Origin: Amphibacillus cookii
Lineage (GTDB): Bacteria; Bacillota; Bacilli; Bacillales; Amphibacillaceae
DNA: 64,000 nt
Assembly: GCF_016908375.1 (NCBI RefSeq)
Contig: NZ_JAFBDS010000001.1
Location: 1-64,000, forward strand
Direction: 5' to 3'
Numbering within the stretch: position 1 is the first letter of the stretch; each line of letters begins with the position of its first letter. Made by a program: the position numbers and the translations under genes. Positions 7,671-16,011 of the stretch are shown in pieces. Under the pieces are notes generated by a model, which saw nothing but the letters and a program-made list of their open reading frames with translations, did not search any database and had not been told where the DNA came from.

Positions 7671-8122
7671 GCAATTTCGTTTAAATCAATAATACGTTGG
7701 TTTCGACTGCCGCGAAAATCAAGACTGAGATCACGTTCAGCCAAGATAAATGGTCCATCTACTAGGACGTCGCATTGTTTTAATAATTTCGTATAATCGC
7801 CACCTAATTCTAGGAGTTGCTCAAGTGTGTAACCCGTATATGCCCAAATGTTTTTCCCGTTTTCTCGTAATCGTTTAGCGACTTCAGCAACTTCACCTGC
7901 TTGGAAGAAAGGGTCGCCACCAGATAAGGTAACATCACATAAAGGATTGCTCATTACCTCAGCAACAATTTCATCAGCTGACATTTCACTACCATTGCGA
8001 ATATTCCAGCTTTCTGGATTGTGACATCCTTTGCAAAAATGTGGACAGCCAGCAAAGAAGATGACCGTTCGCATCCCTTCACCGTCAACAACAGAGTCAT
8101 GCAATATATTCAATACACGCAT
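7658..8122 (-). CDS. nrdG: Anaerobic ribonucleotide reductase activating protein NrdG
   Basis: Radical-SAM enzyme that uses a 4Fe-4S cluster and S-adenosylmethionine to create the glycyl radical on NrdD. The 154-residue product is of family length. It shows the NrdG-type cluster motif C-x3-C-x2-C (Cys26, Cys30, Cys33 in AGCPHFCKGCHNP), MRTVIFFAG before it, and the LSGGDPFFQ and GYTLEQL blocks. The ATG is 4 bases after the nrdD stop; the AAGGTAAG at the end of nrdD serves as ribosome site. The pair is one operon under NrdR-type control. Confidence 0.96.
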   Translation of the reverse strand: MRVLNILHDSVVDGEGMRTVIFFAGCPHFCKGCHNPESWNIRNGSEMSADEIVAEVMSNPLCDVTLSGGDPFFQAGEVAEVAKRLRENGKNIWAYTGYTLEQLLELGGDYTKLLKQCDVLVDGPFILAERDLSLDFRGSRNQRIIDLNEIAELA

Positions 8123-8126
8123 AAAA

Positions 8127-10004
8127 TCACTTACCTTGGTGTTTAACGCGTTGGCTTTCTTCAGCTCGTTTTGCGGTGTTCCATTTTTTCATGTCACCCA
8201 CGAGATAGCCGGTAATTCGCCGGATACGCTCAATCTTCTCTTCATCAGCATTATCGCAACTTGGACAGCTTTGGTTAATAATGCCTGTATAGCCACAGTC
8301 ATTACAGCGATCGACAGGGTGATTAATTGACCCATAGCCAAAATCATGTTCAGCCATCGCTTTGACAAGTGTATCGAGTGCTTTTATATTTTTGGTGACG
8401 TCCCCATCACATTCGATATATGAAATGTGACCACCGTTACAGATTTTATGGAAGGGGCCTTCAAGACGAATTTTATCGATCGCTCGAATTTGATAATAAA
8501 CGGGAATGTGGAACGAGTTTGTATAATAGTCACGCTCTGTAACCCCTGGAATAATACCAAAGCTTTCACGATCTTTTTTCGTAAAGCGACCTGATAAACC
8601 TTCTGCTGGTGTGGCAATTAATGAAAAGTTTAAGTCATATAGATCAGAAGCTTGGTCAACGCGTTCGCGCATAAATTGAACGATTTGATAACCGAGTTGA
8701 TAAGCGCGGTCTGACTGGCCATGATGCTCACCTATTAACGCGACTAATGCTTCAGCTAGTCCGATAAATCCGACACTAAGTGTCCCTTGCTTAAGGACTT
8801 CTTCAAGTGTGTCAGTTGGTTTTAACTGTTCACTTCCTTTCCATACACCTTGACCATATAAAAAGGAAAAATGCTGGGCTTGTTTTTGTGCTTGAAATTC
8901 AAAGCGTTCTAACAGTTGTTTAACTACGAGATCAACATAATGACCAAGCTGATCAAAGAAGCCGTCAACGGTTTGTGAAACAAGGGCCATTTTAACAAGG
9001 TTAATCGATGTAAACGACAAGTTGCCTCGTTGAATACTATTTTCATCACCATGACGATTAGCCATTACCCGTGTTCGACATCCCATGTAAGATACTTCTG
9101 ATTCTGGTGTACCATCATAATGTTGGACATTCACACTTGAATCAATAAAGCTAAAGTTAGGAAATAGTCGCTTCGCAGTTGTTTCCAGTGCAAGCTGATA
9201 TAAATCGTAGTTTGGATCTTCTTCTTGGAAATTGCATCCTTTTTTCATTTTAAAAATTTGAATAGGGAAGATCGGTGTTTCGCCATTTCCAAGTCCAGCT
9301 TTTGTTGCGCGCAATAAATTTTTAACAAGCATGCGTCCTTCCTTGGACGTATCTGTTCCATAATTGACAGAGACAAATGGAACTTGTCCGCCACCGCGTG
9401 AGTGCATGGAGTTACAATTATGTACGAACGCTTCGCAAGCTTGATAGACATCACGATCAGCCTCTTGCCAAGCTGTTGCTTCAAGTTCATTTTGATCCCA
9501 TTCGATCGGATAATTTGCTAAACGACGCTTATGTTTTAAATAAGACTTGCGTACATATGGAGCTAAGTCATAATCAAACATCGGATAGCTTTGGCCACCG
9601 TGTTGCATGTTTTGATTAGATTGAAAAATAATAGAAGACAATGCCATTGCACTGACAATATCAGCAGGTTCTCGCATATAACCGTGCCCAGTATTAAAGC
9701 CATCTTTTAAAATGGCACCAAGCGGAATTTGTGCACATGTGGTTGTTCCTGTCGGCATAAAGTCGAGGTCATGCGGGTGAATGAAATTATTATTCATTGC
9801 CTCAACCACATCTGAGCTCAATAATTCACTTTTGGCATAATGCTTAGCTGCCTCAGAGCCAAACTTAGACATTTGCCCCATTGGGGATTGGCCATCGACA
9901 TTGGCATTTTCCTGTATTAAGTCTTGATTACTAGCATCGACAATCTCGCTAAGAGCCATCATTAATTGATCATTGCTTCGATTTGTCATTGTTGGTGTTT
10001 GCAT
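8127..10004 (-). CDS. nrdD: Anaerobic (class III) ribonucleoside-triphosphate reductase NrdD
   Basis: Catalyses reduction of ribonucleoside triphosphates to deoxyribonucleotides without oxygen. From the start I choose (ATG 10004, GGAG 9 bases upstream) it has 625 residues. The frame extends 42 codons further up, but that part runs through the promoter and NrdR boxes. Visible features: HPHDLDFMPTGTTTCAQIPL, SRGGGQVPFVSVNYGTDTS, a C-terminal C4 zinc site (CNDCGYTG...CPSCDN) and the glycyl-radical loop RRITGYLVGD. An ATP-cone domain is not evident at the N-terminus, which is shorter than in E. coli NrdD. The adjacent nrdG supplies activation. Confidence 0.95.
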   Translation of the reverse strand: MQTPTMTNRSNDQLMMALSEIVDASNQDLIQENANVDGQSPMGQMSKFGSEAAKHYAKSELLSSDVVEAMNNNFIHPHDLDFMPTGTTTCAQIPLGAILKDGFNTGHGYMREPADIVSAMALSSIIFQSNQNMQHGGQSYPMFDYDLAPYVRKSYLKHKRRLANYPIEWDQNELEATAWQEADRDVYQACEAFVHNCNSMHSRGGGQVPFVSVNYGTDTSKEGRMLVKNLLRATKAGLGNGETPIFPIQIFKMKKGCNFQEEDPNYDLYQLALETTAKRLFPNFSFIDSSVNVQHYDGTPESEVSYMGCRTRVMANRHGDENSIQRGNLSFTSINLVKMALVSQTVDGFFDQLGHYVDLVVKQLLERFEFQAQKQAQHFSFLYGQGVWKGSEQLKPTDTLEEVLKQGTLSVGFIGLAEALVALIGEHHGQSDRAYQLGYQIVQFMRERVDQASDLYDLNFSLIATPAEGLSGRFTKKDRESFGIIPGVTERDYYTNSFHIPVYYQIRAIDKIRLEGPFHKICNGGHISYIECDGDVTKNIKALDTLVKAMAEHDFGYGSINHPVDRCNDCGYTGIINQSCPSCDNADEEKIERIRRITGYLVGDMKKWNTAKRAEESQRVKHQGK

Positions 10005-10018
10005 ACCATCCACTCCTG

Positions 10019-10066
10019 ACACTATATATTGTATAAAATAAAAGGTTCCAACACAACATCTTGTAT
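10019..10066 (-). promoter_or_regulatory. Tandem NrdR boxes upstream of nrdDG
   Basis: Two 16-bp boxes, ACACTATATATTGTAT (10019-10034) and ACACAACATCTTGTAT (10051-10066), fit the NrdR consensus (acaCwAtATaTwGtgt). Their starts are 32 bp apart, i.e. three helical turns, the spacing typical of NrdR sites. They cover the -10 and -35 elements respectively, so the dATP/ATP-sensing repressor NrdR would block transcription. Confidence 0.88.
10028..10056 (-). promoter_or_regulatory. Promoter of nrdDG
   Basis: On the minus strand TTGTGT, exactly 17 bases, TACAAT. Both hexamers lie inside the NrdR boxes. The leader is short, about 20 bases. Confidence 0.75.
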
Positions 10067-10199
10067 TGAAACCTAGTTTAGCATATTCGTTTTTCTCTGA
10101 ACAGTTGCATAAATCACAAAAAATGATCAATAATCATTAAAATCCAACAGTGCCAATCTTTCACGCGATTGTGACAATTTTGTGTCTAATAGAATTACT

Positions 10200-10330
10200 A
10201 TAAAACGAACCTCCAAGTAGCGGGAGGCGTTCTTCTCCCACTGCTTGGTCGTTGAGCTAGCGTCCGTTAGCACCCGCCTAAATAGATGAGCGCTGCTCTC
10301 TATTTTACGACGGGCAGTTATCTGTGATAA
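10200..10330 (-). repeat. Dispersed two-hairpin repeat, family A copy 1
   Basis: Read on the minus strand it begins TTATCACAGATAAC..CCCGT, carries an imperfect long hairpin (CATCTATTTAGGCGGGTG pairing back to the start), then CTCAACGA.. and a second hairpin ending GGAGGTTCGTTTTAT. The same order is seen at 13592, 15414, 42372, 46748 and 60419. It separates nrdD from the EAL/zinc-ribbon operon end. Confidence 0.85.
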
Positions 10331-10347
10331 ATAAAAGCACTTGTTAA

Positions 10348-11184
10348 TTAAAGACCGAATGGTGTATTGAGAAAGCTATAAAAGAAACTAGCAACAATGA
10401 GTTCTCCGAATAATAAAATGAGAATATATAAGCCGACATAAAATAAGAGAACCATATAAGTCACGTCTGTTTTTCTTTTGTGATCATAAACTTCTCTAAG
10501 AACAAAGAACTGGCTGACAGTATGAATTAGAAAAATCAATAGAGAAAAATAAATCAGCAGGTTACTTAGCTCATAACTACCTAATAAAGTGATTAGTAAT
10601 GAGACAAGGGCGATCGCTGTTGGTAACACTTGCAAAGCTGCGAAATGGGTTAATGTTTTGATGTAGCTTACCTTTATTTTAAATAATGCCATGATTCCAA
10701 ATGTAATAAGGATCATAAGTGCAAAAGTAATAACCGTATAAAAAAATGACTTCATCCCTAAATCCCAGAATGATGGAGTTAAAAAACCATATGTTTGATT
10801 TAAGACGACAAGATAGGATTGTAATGCGAACAAGAAAGCAAATAATACAAGTGTAATTATACCATTAATCGTATCATCTCGTTGGTCGGTCATTCGAAGA
10901 CTTGTTTGAAAAGGTTGCTTAATTGCATTAAGAGCAAACTGCCAATATTTCTGACCTACATCTTTACTCGTTGCTAGGAAAGCATTTTCTGTTGCCGTTT
11001 GATTTTGCTGCTCCGCTTGTTGCTGAGAACCTGTTTCTACATTATCTTGTTGATTGACTTCGCTTGCTGGTGTATGAACAACAGGTGCTTGCTCTGTTGC
11101 TGTTTCCTCTTGAACTTTTGCCCCACAATGGGTGCAAAAAACGGCATCTTCGTCAAGAGTTGCTTGACATTTAGGACACTTCAT
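10348..11184 (-). CDS. Zinc-ribbon multi-pass membrane protein, unknown function
   Basis: A 278-residue protein. Residues 1-25 form a zinc ribbon (CPKCQATL...FCTHCG). A Gln/Glu/Thr-rich linker (about 26-75) follows, then five or six membrane segments from about residue 100 to the end (for example LVLFAFLFALQSYLVVL, FALMILITFGIMALF, VLPTAIALVSLLITLL). This is the layout of Yip1-like or YckC-like zinc-ribbon membrane proteins, without a firm match. AAAGGAGAG lies 11 bases before the ATG. It is the last gene of an operon with the TcaA-like gene (78-base gap) and the EAL gene. The shared ribbon suggests it works with the neighbour. Confidence 0.8.
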   Translation of the reverse strand: MKCPKCQATLDEDAVFCTHCGAKVQEETATEQAPVVHTPASEVNQQDNVETGSQQQAEQQNQTATENAFLATSKDVGQKYWQFALNAIKQPFQTSLRMTDQRDDTINGIITLVLFAFLFALQSYLVVLNQTYGFLTPSFWDLGMKSFFYTVITFALMILITFGIMALFKIKVSYIKTLTHFAALQVLPTAIALVSLLITLLGSYELSNLLIYFSLLIFLIHTVSQFFVLREVYDHKRKTDVTYMVLLFYVGLYILILLFGELIVASFFYSFLNTPFGL

Positions 11185-11262
11185 AACTTCATCTCTCTCC
11201 TTTTAAAAAATTAATGACTTTGCCTATTATAGCGAAAAATAACGATCTAATCTAGCATTAAA

Positions 11263-12690
11263 TTAGTCATGGGTAATCTGTTCAAGGTTTGATCTGTCAA
11301 AACTGTATTTTAGCCAGTAATCATGAATGAGCCACTGGTCTTGTGCTTGATCATAGATCAGATCAAGTTGAACAGTATTTTCCACAGCTTCTAGATCTTG
11401 TTCCGCTAAGTCATCTTCAGACTCAGCTTCTGCAATTTGAAAGTGATATTCAACATCAACATCTGTATAGAACCTTTGCTCGTCTTCATCGTACCAAACG
11501 TAAAAGCTGTCTAAATCAATTAGCGTCTCAATATGAGATCCGTGCCAATAAAGGTCATTGTCGATCATATCCTCAATACTATCAATCAAATATTCATCTA
11601 GTACCCACTCATCTGTTACATTAAAATAATCAGGGTCGCGTTCAACATGTGCCTCAATAAATTCTGTGCCAAATTGATCAACCACTTCAATTATCGACGT
11701 CTTAGCTGCTTCATCTAAGGGTGAGTCAACATCTAAGTACACAATCCGTGCGTCAACTGAACTTTGCTCGGATTGGACTTCTCCCCAAGGAAAAGATAAT
11801 GTCGCATAAGCTGAGTTAACTTTATCGAATGAAATGGGACGATAGCTATATTGATCATCAAGCTCCACTTCTTGATCGTCAATATAGTATTGTATCTCTT
11901 CAGCAATTAAGCTATAGTCAACAGAGAATTGTACAGAGTCACTTGAGAAGTATAACTCGATATAAGGATCATCTTGATTGAAAAGTTCCAATTCTCTAGC
12001 ATCAGTTAAATAGGCAAACTCACTTTCGAATTCGGCTTCGAGAAAATACAGTCCCGGTAATAGTGGGCCAATATCGATCGTTTGATTGTCTTGATCGGTT
12101 GTTGCCACTGTTTCACCATTTAGTTGAATCACTGTATCGGCGTAATCTGCATCGACGCTTATCGTGATCGGTTTAACAACGATTTGATAGCGATTAAAGA
12201 AAAACATTGAGTCTTCCTGAATATCAAATGGCAAAAAGTTATTTAAGTCATCTTCAAGTTCACCGTTATATTTCAGGCGGAGGTTGTCGGCTAACATACT
12301 TGAATCCATCTGATACTCTTCAAGATATTCGAACAAGCGTTCAATACGATCTGCATCAATTTCTAAATCTTGATTATTCGTTGTGAGTATAGACGCTAGT
12401 GCGTCGGCATCACGCTCAGTTATTGCTGTTTCAAATTGATTAATCAAACGATCGACACTCATAAACTGCTGCCCTATTTGATAGATTGCAATGAAAATAA
12501 TAATAATAGCGATAAGCGAAAAGCCAATGACTTTTTGTTTTTTACTTGCTTGTTTGATTTTTTTACTGATCGATTGTTTTTGCTCGCCTGTCGTCAGCGC
12601 TTGCTGAACGGTCTGAATAGCGGCCCCACAGCTCTTACAAAAATGATCGTGTTCATTAAGCTGTTGACCACAATGTTTACAAAAATTCAT
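11263..12690 (-). CDS. TcaA/YvbJ-type zinc-ribbon membrane-anchored protein
   Basis: A 475-residue protein with an N-terminal cytoplasmic zinc ribbon (FCKHCGQQL...FCKSCG), a basic stretch, one membrane helix (VIGFSLIAIIIIFIAIYQIG) and a long acidic extracellular part. The extracellular part shows the order known for TcaA/YvbJ: a helical region after the membrane, then beta-rich repeats (FFFNRYQIVVKPITISV, IGPLLPGLYFLEAEF), and an NTF2-like C-terminal domain ending WLIHDYWLKYS. TcaA in Staphylococcus affects glycopeptide susceptibility and wall-associated polymers; the exact role here is inference. It lies 27 bases after the EAL gene and 78 before the next zinc-ribbon gene, so the three form one operon. 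A paralogue is at 40013. Confidence 0.88.
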   Translation of the reverse strand: MNFCKHCGQQLNEHDHFCKSCGAAIQTVQQALTTGEQKQSISKKIKQASKKQKVIGFSLIAIIIIFIAIYQIGQQFMSVDRLINQFETAITERDADALASILTTNNQDLEIDADRIERLFEYLEEYQMDSSMLADNLRLKYNGELEDDLNNFLPFDIQEDSMFFFNRYQIVVKPITISVDADYADTVIQLNGETVATTDQDNQTIDIGPLLPGLYFLEAEFESEFAYLTDARELELFNQDDPYIELYFSSDSVQFSVDYSLIAEEIQYYIDDQEVELDDQYSYRPISFDKVNSAYATLSFPWGEVQSEQSSVDARIVYLDVDSPLDEAAKTSIIEVVDQFGTEFIEAHVERDPDYFNVTDEWVLDEYLIDSIEDMIDNDLYWHGSHIETLIDLDSFYVWYDEDEQRFYTDVDVEYHFQIAEAESEDDLAEQDLEAVENTVQLDLIYDQAQDQWLIHDYWLKYSFDRSNLEQITHD

Positions 12691-12717
12691 TTCATCATCC
12701 TTTGCTAAAAATAGTAA

Positions 12718-13434
12718 TCATTGGTGCTGTTCTAAAGAAGTAGGGCGCCCTAAAAAGTAACCTTGCCCACAATGAACACCAAGTTGGCAAGCCAGTTTAT
12801 ATTCTTGATTCGTTTCAATGCCTTCTAAAATTAAACCAATCCCCTGGCTTTCACTGTAATCCCTGAAAAATTGAATCAATGCTTTCTTTTTACTCGATTT
12901 TTGAAGTTGTGCGCTGAATAACCGATCCAATTTAATGTAGTCAAAATCAAGGCCAATCATGACATCAAAATTAGCATAACCTTTACCTAAATCATCTAAA
13001 GCAAAGTAAAGTCCTGTTGTTTTGAGTTGATTGATTCGATAGTAGAGGTTAGCTAACTGATCCATACGCTCAGACTCAGAGATTTCAAGCACAATTTGAC
13101 TCGCTAATAATTGATGGTGTTCAAGCGCTTGTTCAATAAAAGCAGGAAAGCGATCGTTAACTAATGTAGAGGGCAATACATTAACGAATAGTCGATCTTG
13201 ATCTTGACTAATGGTCGAAGCAGCAAAGGTAGCGATTGCCTTTTTTATAGAAGCCGTATCAAGCTGATACAATCGTCCACTACGTCTGGCCGCTTCAAAT
13301 GCTAATTCAGGATTTGGGAAATCAGTCGATCTTAATAATGCTTCAACTCCTAAACGTTTATTAGTCTGAAGATAATAAATCGGTTGAAAATGATGGTAAA
13401 ATTTCTGCTCGTCAATAAAACGATCAATCAACAT
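12718..13434 (-). CDS. EAL-domain cyclic-di-GMP phosphodiesterase
   Basis: A 238-residue stand-alone EAL domain with no sensor or GGDEF part. Residues needed for metal and c-di-GMP binding are present in order: GVEALLRS, NVLPSTL, EISES, LDDLGKGYANFD (DDFG replaced by DDLG), IKLDR, LEGIE and GQGYFLGRP. It is therefore probably an active enzyme hydrolysing c-di-GMP to pGpG in the cytoplasm. I start at ATG 13434 because AGGGGG lies 9 bases upstream; the frame extends 19 codons further without a ribosome site. It leads an operon with two zinc-ribbon membrane proteins and sits next to the polysaccharide locus, whose output c-di-GMP might control (inference). Confidence 0.92.
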   Translation of the reverse strand: MLIDRFIDEQKFYHHFQPIYYLQTNKRLGVEALLRSTDFPNPELAFEAARRSGRLYQLDTASIKKAIATFAASTISQDQDRLFVNVLPSTLVNDRFPAFIEQALEHHQLLASQIVLEISESERMDQLANLYYRINQLKTTGLYFALDDLGKGYANFDVMIGLDFDYIKLDRLFSAQLQKSSKKKALIQFFRDYSESQGIGLILEGIETNQEYKLACQLGVHCGQGYFLGRPTSLEQHQ

Positions 13435-13591
13435 ATTTAGCGCCCCCTGAGCCTTTTTTTTACAACTATGTATAATAAAACTATGCACCATTACAAGTAT
13501 ACCAAAATCATTCAGATTTCCAATAAAATCGACAAAATAAGAACAATTTACCCATTATTCTTCTGGTGCTTATGACTTAAGTCATCTTTTT

Positions 13592-13722
13592 TTATTACAG
13601 ATAACGACCCGTAAAACGCCTACCTCAAATATTCAGCATAGATAACCTATTTAGGCAGGAACTAACTGATTCCTTCAACTACCAATTTAGTTGTAACGCT
13701 CACTGAATGAAGTTTCATTTAA
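13592..13722 (+). repeat. Dispersed two-hairpin repeat, family A copy 2 (degenerate)
   Basis: Begins TTATTACAGATAACGACCCGTAAAAC, continues CTACCTCAAATA..CTATTTAGGCAGG and ends CACTGAATGAAGTTTCATTT. It is more diverged than the other copies and lies between the EAL operon and the polysaccharide promoter. Confidence 0.75.
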
Positions 13723-13781
13723 TGTTTGACAGTGTTAATTTTAAAAATGACTAATATACCCCCCAATTCGACAATTAATTA

Positions 13782-13790
13782 TGCTATAAT
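13782..13790 (+). promoter_or_regulatory. Extended -10 promoter of the polysaccharide kinase operon
   Basis: TGC-TATAAT, an extended -10 element, about 75 bases before the Wzz-like gene. No good -35 is visible at 17 bases, as usual for extended -10 promoters. Confidence 0.6.
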
Positions 13791-13867
13791 GTTTTCTGTG
13801 TAATAGAATCATTGATGAATAAAGCAGGAAATGATAGAGAAAGCGTTTAAGCAGGAGGACTTTTTAT

Positions 13868-14632
13868 ATGGAGGAAACTATCTCACTAAAAGAAATCGTC
13901 CAAGTCATTAGAAAGCGACTCGGTCTTATTTTATCATTAACCATTGGAGCTACACTGATTAGCGGATTGGTGACGATTTTCTTTATTACGCCAATTTATC
14001 AGGCGAACTCACAATTTTTAGTTAATCAAAATAATGCACAAACCGAGTCAGCGGTTGAGTTAAATGACATACGGACAAATGTTGAACTAATTAATACTTA
14101 CAATGTCATTATTAAGAGTAATCGCATATTAAATGAAGTGATTAATGAATTAGATTTAACCATTTCCTCGAATGTATTAAGTGATAAATTATCAGTAGGG
14201 AATGAAGATAATTCACAAGTTGTTACGGTGACGGCGACAGACCCTGATCCAGCGATGGCGGTCACGATTGCGAATACCGTTGTTGAAGTTTTTCAAGATC
14301 AGATTGATGAGCTGATGAAGGTGGATAATGTCAGCATTTTAAATGAAGCGCAATTATCTGCTAATCCATCACCGGTTAGTCCAAATCTCACATTAAATGC
14401 GGCAATTGCCTTTGTATTAGGAGCTATGGTAGGTGTAGGTCTTGCCTTTTTGCTGGAGTTTTTAGACACTTCTGTGAAAACAGAAGACGATGTAGAAAAA
14501 GTACTGTCCTTACCAGTTATCGGTGTTGTCTCACACATAAACGATCGTGATTTGGCTGTGTCAAGTCATGTAGCGGCACGAACGACCAGAGAGAGGGGAA
14601 GTCTACATGGCAAAGCGAAAAAAACTAGTTAA
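13868..14632 (+). CDS. Wzz/CapA-type polysaccharide chain-length and kinase activator protein
   Basis: A 254-residue membrane protein with two membrane helices (about 19-40, ILSLTIGATLISGLVTIFF, and 177-197, AIAFVLGAMVGVGLAFLLEF) enclosing an extracellular domain, and the proline-rich PSPVSP motif before the second helix. This is the Wzz fold of Gram-positive co-polymerases (CapA, CpsC, YwqC), which set chain length and whose C-terminal tail activates the tyrosine kinase. GGAGG lies 9 bases upstream of the ATG. The last 26 bases overlap the kinase gene. Regulation probably comes from the TGCTATAAT promoter upstream. Confidence 0.92.
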   Translation: MEETISLKEIVQVIRKRLGLILSLTIGATLISGLVTIFFITPIYQANSQFLVNQNNAQTESAVELNDIRTNVELINTYNVIIKSNRILNEVINELDLTISSNVLSDKLSVGNEDNSQVVTVTATDPDPAMAVTIANTVVEVFQDQIDELMKVDNVSILNEAQLSANPSPVSPNLTLNAAIAFVLGAMVGVGLAFLLEFLDTSVKTEDDVEKVLSLPVIGVVSHINDRDLAVSSHVAARTTRERGSLHGKAKKTS

Positions 14633-15296
14633 TAATAATGTACGCCATTTAATTACAAAGCTTAATCCGCGTTCACCGATATCTGAACAATACCGGACAA
14701 TTAGAACGAACTTGCAATTTGCTGCAGTAGATGAAACCCTTGATACGATGCTTGTAACATCAGCTGGCCCTTCTGAAGGGAAATCATCAACGGTCGCTAA
14801 TTTAGCGATAGTTTTTGCTCAGCAAGAAAAGAAAGTCTTGCTTGTCGATGCTGACATGCGCAAGCCGACAGTGCATTACACTTTCCGTGTTGATAATCGG
14901 CGAGGATTAAGCAGTGTATTAGTAGGGGAGATGTCCTTACTTGAAGCGCTAACGAAGTCGGATGTTGATGGGTTAGATATTCTATCTTCCGGTCCGATTC
15001 CACCAAACCCGTCAGAATTACTCGGTTCAAAGGCGATGAAACAAGTTATTGAAGAAGCGAAGGGCCATTATGACTTGATTATTTTTGATACGCCACCAGT
15101 TTTAGCTGTGACCGATGCACAAATTTTAGCGAATGTGGTAGATGGCTCCTTACTTGTCGTGCGAAGTAAACAAACCGATCAAGACTCAGCAATGAAGGCG
15201 AAAGAACTACTTGAACCCGCCAAGTCAAAGTTATTAGGTGTTGTCCTTAATGATCGGGAAGTTACGAAGAATCAGTATTATTATTACGGAGAATAG
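14607..15296 (+). CDS. CpsD/CapB-type bacterial tyrosine kinase
   Basis: A 229-residue BY-kinase that autophosphorylates on C-terminal tyrosines and controls capsule polymerisation together with the Wzz-like partner. Walker A is SAGPSEGKSS (about 52-60), Walker A' is LLVDADMRK (78-86) and Walker B is LIIFDTPP. The tail ends in a cluster of four Tyr (NQYYYYGE). The ATG at 14607 has AGAGGGGAAG upstream and overlaps the previous gene by 26 bases. The cognate phosphatase is the PHP gene at 17950, separated from this pair by the thiT unit. Confidence 0.95.
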   Translation: MAKRKKLVNNNVRHLITKLNPRSPISEQYRTIRTNLQFAAVDETLDTMLVTSAGPSEGKSSTVANLAIVFAQQEKKVLLVDADMRKPTVHYTFRVDNRRGLSSVLVGEMSLLEALTKSDVDGLDILSSGPIPPNPSELLGSKAMKQVIEEAKGHYDLIIFDTPPVLAVTDAQILANVVDGSLLVVRSKQTDQDSAMKAKELLEPAKSKLLGVVLNDREVTKNQYYYYGE

Positions 15297-15341
15297 AAAA
15301 TACGATCATTGATGGTCATACAAAGTTAAAAAGATAAAACA

Positions 15342-15375
15342 AAGGCTCTCACTATCAAAAGATAGTGAGAGCCTT
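15342..15375 (+). terminator. Hairpin after the kinase gene
   Basis: A perfect 15-bp stem (15342-15356, 15361-15375) with an AAAA loop, 45 bases after the stop. The T tract on the plus side is poor. The minus side has a better one, so it may act both ways. Confidence 0.65.
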
Positions 15376-15413
15376 CGTATTAAATCAAAAATATCCTTTT
15401 CATTTGATCATAT

Positions 15414-15546
15414 TTATCACCGATAAACGTCCGTCAATCACCCGACTTTAATATAGATAGCATAGCTTATTTATTTAGACGCGTGATAACGGCCGCCACT
15501 AATGTCCTGATTTACTTACCAAACAAATCATTGAAGGTTCGTTTTC
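15414..15546 (+). repeat. Dispersed two-hairpin repeat, family A copy 3
   Basis: TTATCACCGATAAACGTCCGTCAATCACCCG pairs with CGCGTGATAACGGCCG 60 bases later, then CTAATGTCCTGATT and CATTGAAGGTTCGTTTT. It lies between the kinase terminator and the thiT promoter. Confidence 0.85.
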
Positions 15547-15641
15547 TTTGCTAGTTTAAAATGATGGTCAGTTGATCTGCTCTAACATCTTGATGTGATA
15601 AGGTAAGTGGAAAGATATTTTGATTTGAGCTTATTTGATCG

Positions 15642-15670
15642 TTGCGTCTTATCTAAGGTTTCGGTATAAT
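15642..15670 (+). promoter_or_regulatory. Promoter of the thiT transcript
   Basis: TTGCGT, exactly 17 bases, TATAAT, ending 27 bases before the riboswitch. Confidence 0.7.
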
Positions 15671-15697
15671 GAAAATAACAAAAAAAGTATATGATAC

Positions 15698-15796
15698 AAG
15701 CCTTCAAGGGGAGCTGAATTGGTCAGCTGAGATTGAACACGTTATGTTCTGACCCTATGAACCTGTTAGTTAGTACTAGCGTAGGGATGGTGGCTT
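15698..15796 (+). promoter_or_regulatory. TPP riboswitch (THI element)
   Basis: The conserved core is present: AGGGGAGCT, CAGCTGAGATTGAACA, then GACCCTATGAACCTGTTAGTT and CTAGCGTAGGGAT, closed by P1 pairing AAGCC (15698-15702) with GGCTT (15792-15796). It senses thiamine pyrophosphate and should switch off the downstream thiamine transporter when TPP is plentiful. Confidence 0.96.
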
Positions 15797-15813
15797 TTTT
15801 GATGGCACGAATG

Positions 15814-15868
15814 AAGCAATGTAAGTGGGTCCTCCATCAGGAAGCATCCCCTAGGCATTGCTTTTTTT
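15814..15868 (+). terminator. Expression-platform terminator of the TPP riboswitch
   Basis: AAGCAATG (15814-15821) pairs with CATTGCTT (15856-15863), followed by a T run. It lies just after the aptamer, as expected of the ligand-controlled terminator. Confidence 0.75.
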
Positions 15869-15910
15869 GTGTGCGCTAGAAAGTGTTGTACTTTCTAAGT
15901 GTAAATAGAT

Positions 15911-15951
15911 AAATGCAGTTTTTTATAAAGATAAGTGCATCTGCATTTTTC
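15911..15951 (+). terminator. Second hairpin with T run in the thiT leader
   Basis: AAATGCAG (15911-15918) pairs with CTGCATTT (15941-15948), followed by TTC. It may be a further attenuation point or a remnant; the role is uncertain. Confidence 0.4.
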
Positions 15952-16011
15952 AAATTGTCAGATTTACTGCTTAGCTTGGCAAATTTATTAACGATTTAGG
16001 AGGAAAAGCCA

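Noticed and set aside
9377-9619. Frames opposite nrdD and other long genes (for example 21727-22188 minus, 43993-44469 minus)
   Set aside because: Antisense shadows of well-supported genes without ribosome sites.
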